Part shown: piece after piece, positions 61,852-64,000 of the stretch
Layout: each line of letters opens with the position of its first letter
Position numbering within the stretch: the stretch's first letter is position 1
Source: DATDCY01 sp031406795 [NCBI: Candidatus Rokuibacteriota bacterium]
GTDB lineage: Bacteria > JAUVQV01
Direction of reading: 5' to 3'
NCBI GenBank assembly: GCA_031406795.1
Contig: JANOHV010000151.1
Span: 1-64,000, forward strand
DNA length: 64,000 bases
Notes under the pieces: generated by a model
Databases searched by the model: none
What the model was told of the DNA's origin: nothing
The model's input: only the letters and a program-made list of their open reading frames with translations
Position numbers and translations under genes: made by a program

Positions 61852-62670
61852 CTACGGCTGCTTCCAGCGCTCCAGCTTCTCTTTGGCCTTCGCCGCCTCT
61901 TCCGACTGCCCATGCCGTTCGACAATCCGCTGCAGCGCCGCCTGGGCCTCGGGCATCCGCTTGAGTTCCGCGAGCGAAAGCCCCCGCTTGAGCAGGGCCG
62001 CAGGTATCTTGTGACTTGCCGGAAAGTCCTTCTCGACCTTGGCGAACTCTTCCGCTGCCTCGGCAAACCGCTTTTGGGAGTAATAGCACTCGCCGATCCA
62101 ATACTGCGCGTTGCCCGCCAGCTTGTGATCGGGATACAGGCCGACGAACTCCTCGAACTTGGCGGTCGCCTGCTGGTACTCGCGGCCGGAATACAGGGCG
62201 AGCGCGTTCGCGTAGAGCTTCTCAGCCTTGGGGCCGGCGGTGATGATCTCCCCGCCCTTCGGCGGCTCGGGCGCCGCGGGCTTGGGCAGATTCGTCAGCA
62301 GGATCGGCCCCTCGACCGGTGCCGCGGGAACCGGGGGCGCGGCCGCCTGCAGCGCCGCAGGCGCCTCGAGAGCTTCGGCAGCCGCGGGGGAAGGCGCCGA
62401 GGGCTGCGGCGCTGACGACGCGTCTCGCTCTTCCAGCCCGTCGATGCGCCGGGCGTTCTCCTCAGCCTTGTCGCCGAGGATCTTGAACCCGTTGTTCAGG
62501 GCGTCCCCGCGCAGTGCCAACTCGCCCTGCCGGGCCTTGAGATCGTTGATCTGCCTCTGCTGGAGCCGGACCTGCTCCCGGAGCGCCTCGAAATCCCGCT
62601 TCTCGACCACGCACCCGGGAAGCGCCAGCGAAAGGGCGACCCCCAGCAAGGACAACCTTCGTGCAATCAT
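61852..62670 (-). CDS. ybgF: YbgF/CpoB-like lipoprotein with TPR repeats
   Basis: 272 residues from ATG 62670 with GGGAGGA eight bases upstream. The lipobox LSLALPGC is followed by a coiled coil (FEALREQVRLQQRQINDLK), an Ala/Pro-rich linker, and three TPR-like repeats (YANALALYSGREYQQATAKF, YWIGECYYSQKRFAEAAEEF, LLKRGLSLAELKRMPEAQAA). It matches the Tol-Pal-associated coordinator, here lipidated. No tol or pal genes are in the window; in many genomes they lie upstream. It acts in the periplasm in outer-membrane constriction. Confidence 0.88.
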   Translation of the reverse strand: MIARRLSLLGVALSLALPGCVVEKRDFEALREQVRLQQRQINDLKARQGELALRGDALNNGFKILGDKAEENARRIDGLEERDASSAPQPSAPSPAAAEALEAPAALQAAAPPVPAAPVEGPILLTNLPKPAAPEPPKGGEIITAGPKAEKLYANALALYSGREYQQATAKFEEFVGLYPDHKLAGNAQYWIGECYYSQKRFAEAAEEFAKVEKDFPASHKIPAALLKRGLSLAELKRMPEAQAALQRIVERHGQSEEAAKAKEKLERWKQP

Positions 62671-63017
62671 CAACCGTTCCTCCCCAGTGCGGCAGCCGGA
62701 AGTTGCGGTGCGAACGGCAAAATCCACTTTCATCCTATGCTCCGCGCTTCGCCGCTGTCAAGGCGCCCGCGCGCGGCTCTCCCCGCAACGAGGCCGCGCC
62801 CGAAATTCGCCCTATTTTGGGGTCCTCCAGGACAAGTGCCCGGTGAGAATTGTCACACTCCCCGGCGATCGGGATTTCCACGGATCGGCCAAGCCGATCC
62901 CGACGCAACTTTGCGTCCCGGCTAGGCAGGAGCACGCCCACGCGGAGGCGCCCTTCTGTGCGCCGCAGATTCGAGGCGAACCCCAACGCCGATGGGGCGG
63001 CCCGGTCGAATCGCAGC

Positions 63018-64000
63018 CTACAACTCGTTGAAAACGAGGCCGGAGATGAGCTTGGGGTAGAAGTTCGTCGACTTCTGCGGCATGCGCTGGCCGGCGGTCG
63101 CGATCCGCCAGACCTGGTCGATCCGGCTCGGGCGCAGCAGAAAGGCCGCCGCGCCGCGCCCGGCCTCGACCTCCGCGGCTGCGTCCTCGGTCTTCGTGAA
63201 GAACCGGATGCCCCCCTCCTGCACGAGGCGCTGCTCCTCGAGGCCGAGCAGCCCGGAGAAGATCACCTGATGGAGCACCGTCACGTCGAGATCGGCGACC
63301 AGCTTCGAAGTCCCCGGGCGAAGATGGCGCGCAAGATCATAGCCGGCCTTCGGGCGCAAGAGCGTGAGCGACGGACCCCCGCGATAGCAGCCGAACACCG
63401 TGCCATCCCCTTCGAGCAAATCCTGGGTCGCGCCCGTCCAGCTCGAGCGGTCGGCCGGGAGCGCCCGCTCCTCGACTTCGAAGGCTGCGCCGATGCGCTC
63501 GAGCATCCGTTCCGGCCCCGGGGCGACCAACATCCGGTGAAAGGGCAGAATCGTGAGCCCGGGCGATTCCATGCGCACCAGGCACATCATCACCGAGTCC
63601 ATTGAATCGCGGAAGCGCCCCGGCTCCTGGCGCATCAGCCGTCGATACTCCAGCGCCGTCTCATAGCGGTGGTGGCCATCCGCAATGATGAAGGGCTTGC
63701 CCGCGAATCCCTCGCGCGCCCGGGCGATGAGCGCGGGGTCCTCCACCCGCCAGAGATTGTGCACCACCCCCTTGCCGTCGTCGAACGAAACCAGCGGCGG
63801 TGAGCCTGTCGCGGCGAGCAGCGCGGCCTCAACGGATCCGTCGGGATCGGAGTAGAGGGCGAAGATCTGGCTGAAATTCGTCTCGCAGGCCTGCAGGAGC
63901 CGCAGCCGATCGGCCTTGGGGCCGCTCATCGTCGACTCGTGAGCGAAGGCGCCGCCGCCGAATTCGTCGAGCCCGATGCGGGCGATCAACCCGAGCCGCT
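63018..64000 (-). CDS. DUF1015-family protein (N-terminus beyond window)
   Basis: The frame is open to the right edge, so the protein start is missing; 327 residues are visible. Recognisable DUF1015 features are YSDPDGSVEAALLA, IADGHHRYETALEYRR and the C-terminal FFTKTEDAAAEVEAGRG then MPQKSTNFYPKLISGLVFN. The conserved ADGHHRYETA segment suggests a catalytic or metal-binding histidine pair. The biochemical role is not known to me; homologues are often near serine biosynthesis genes. The preceding 300 bases contain only the short gap to ybgF. Confidence 0.88.
   Translation of the reverse strand, partial: RLGLIARIGLDEFGGGAFAHESTMSGPKADRLRLLQACETNFSQIFALYSDPDGSVEAALLAATGSPPLVSFDDGKGVVHNLWRVEDPALIARAREGFAGKPFIIADGHHRYETALEYRRLMRQEPGRFRDSMDSVMMCLVRMESPGLTILPFHRMLVAPGPERMLERIGAAFEVEERALPADRSSWTGATQDLLEGDGTVFGCYRGGPSLTLLRPKAGYDLARHLRPGTSKLVADLDVTVLHQVIFSGLLGLEEQRLVQEGGIRFFTKTEDAAAEVEAGRGAAAFLLRPSRIDQVWRIATAGQRMPQKSTNFYPKLISGLVFNEL

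Overview
The window is a GC-rich, gene-dense bacterial chromosome segment. The gene set fits an anaerobic, metal-respiring member of the Desulfuromonadota (Geobacter-like deltaproteobacteria). The supporting genes are a four-subunit pyruvate:ferredoxin oxidoreductase, a tungsten-type aldehyde:ferredoxin oxidoreductase, MglA/MglB, multiheme c-type cytochromes with an outer-membrane barrel, several sigma54 activators and two UGA-encoded selenoproteins. The taxonomic call is inference; no rRNA gene is present.

Layout. 0-13 kb: 3' part of a DNA polymerase III alpha-type gene whose end runs into a dispersed repeat; a hybrid histidine kinase; a DsbC-family protein with an in-frame UGA at the first active-site cysteine; a MetE-like core methionine synthase; an orphan NorQ/NorD-type AAA+/VWA pair; and a periplasmic triple-rhodanese protein with one CxxCH haem motif and an in-frame UGA, divergent from a PAS-sigma54 activator, with a near-perfect -24/-12 promoter between them. 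13-17.5 kb: serC and a TlpA-like thioredoxin flanked by an inverted pair of ~200-bp repeats, then two DUF2157-type membrane proteins. 17.6-23.2 kb: a porin-cytochrome operon with a beta-barrel, a 5-haem lipoprotein, two duplicated lipoproteins with alternating CxxCH and CX5CH motifs, a 5-haem cytochrome and a dead dehydrogenase gene. 23-35 kb: purL, an Old Yellow Enzyme, a dienelactone hydrolase, a RACo-like ASKHA ATPase with an acyltransferase, a nitroreductase, a PhnD-like binding protein and a PilZ-receiver protein. 35-41 kb: an OFA-type transporter with an optional Cys-rich N-terminal domain behind a sigma54 promoter, next to an NtrC-type regulator and a double-Cache kinase, plus another nitroreductase. 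41-48.5 kb: aldehyde oxidoreductase with a MoaD-like protein, an AEC permease, a chemoreceptor, and a Fic protein with a decayed helicase. 48.6-64 kb: tRNA-Asn, mglA/mglB, porGDAB, recR-ybaB-dnaX-SRP RNA, a cluster with four serine tRNA isoacceptors and tRNA-Arg(ACG) beside tadA, then serS, nadA, a DUF721 gene, a LysM protein, ybgF and the 3' part of a DUF1015 gene.

The most notable content is the redox theme. Two exported thiol/selenol proteins each carry a compact SECIS-like hairpin (7-bp perfect stem, 5-nt loop sharing GUG) just after the UGA. The rhodanese one adds a c-haem motif and appears to be under dedicated sigma54 control. Gene boundaries come from reading frames, Shine-Dalgarno sequences and family knowledge; no database search was possible.
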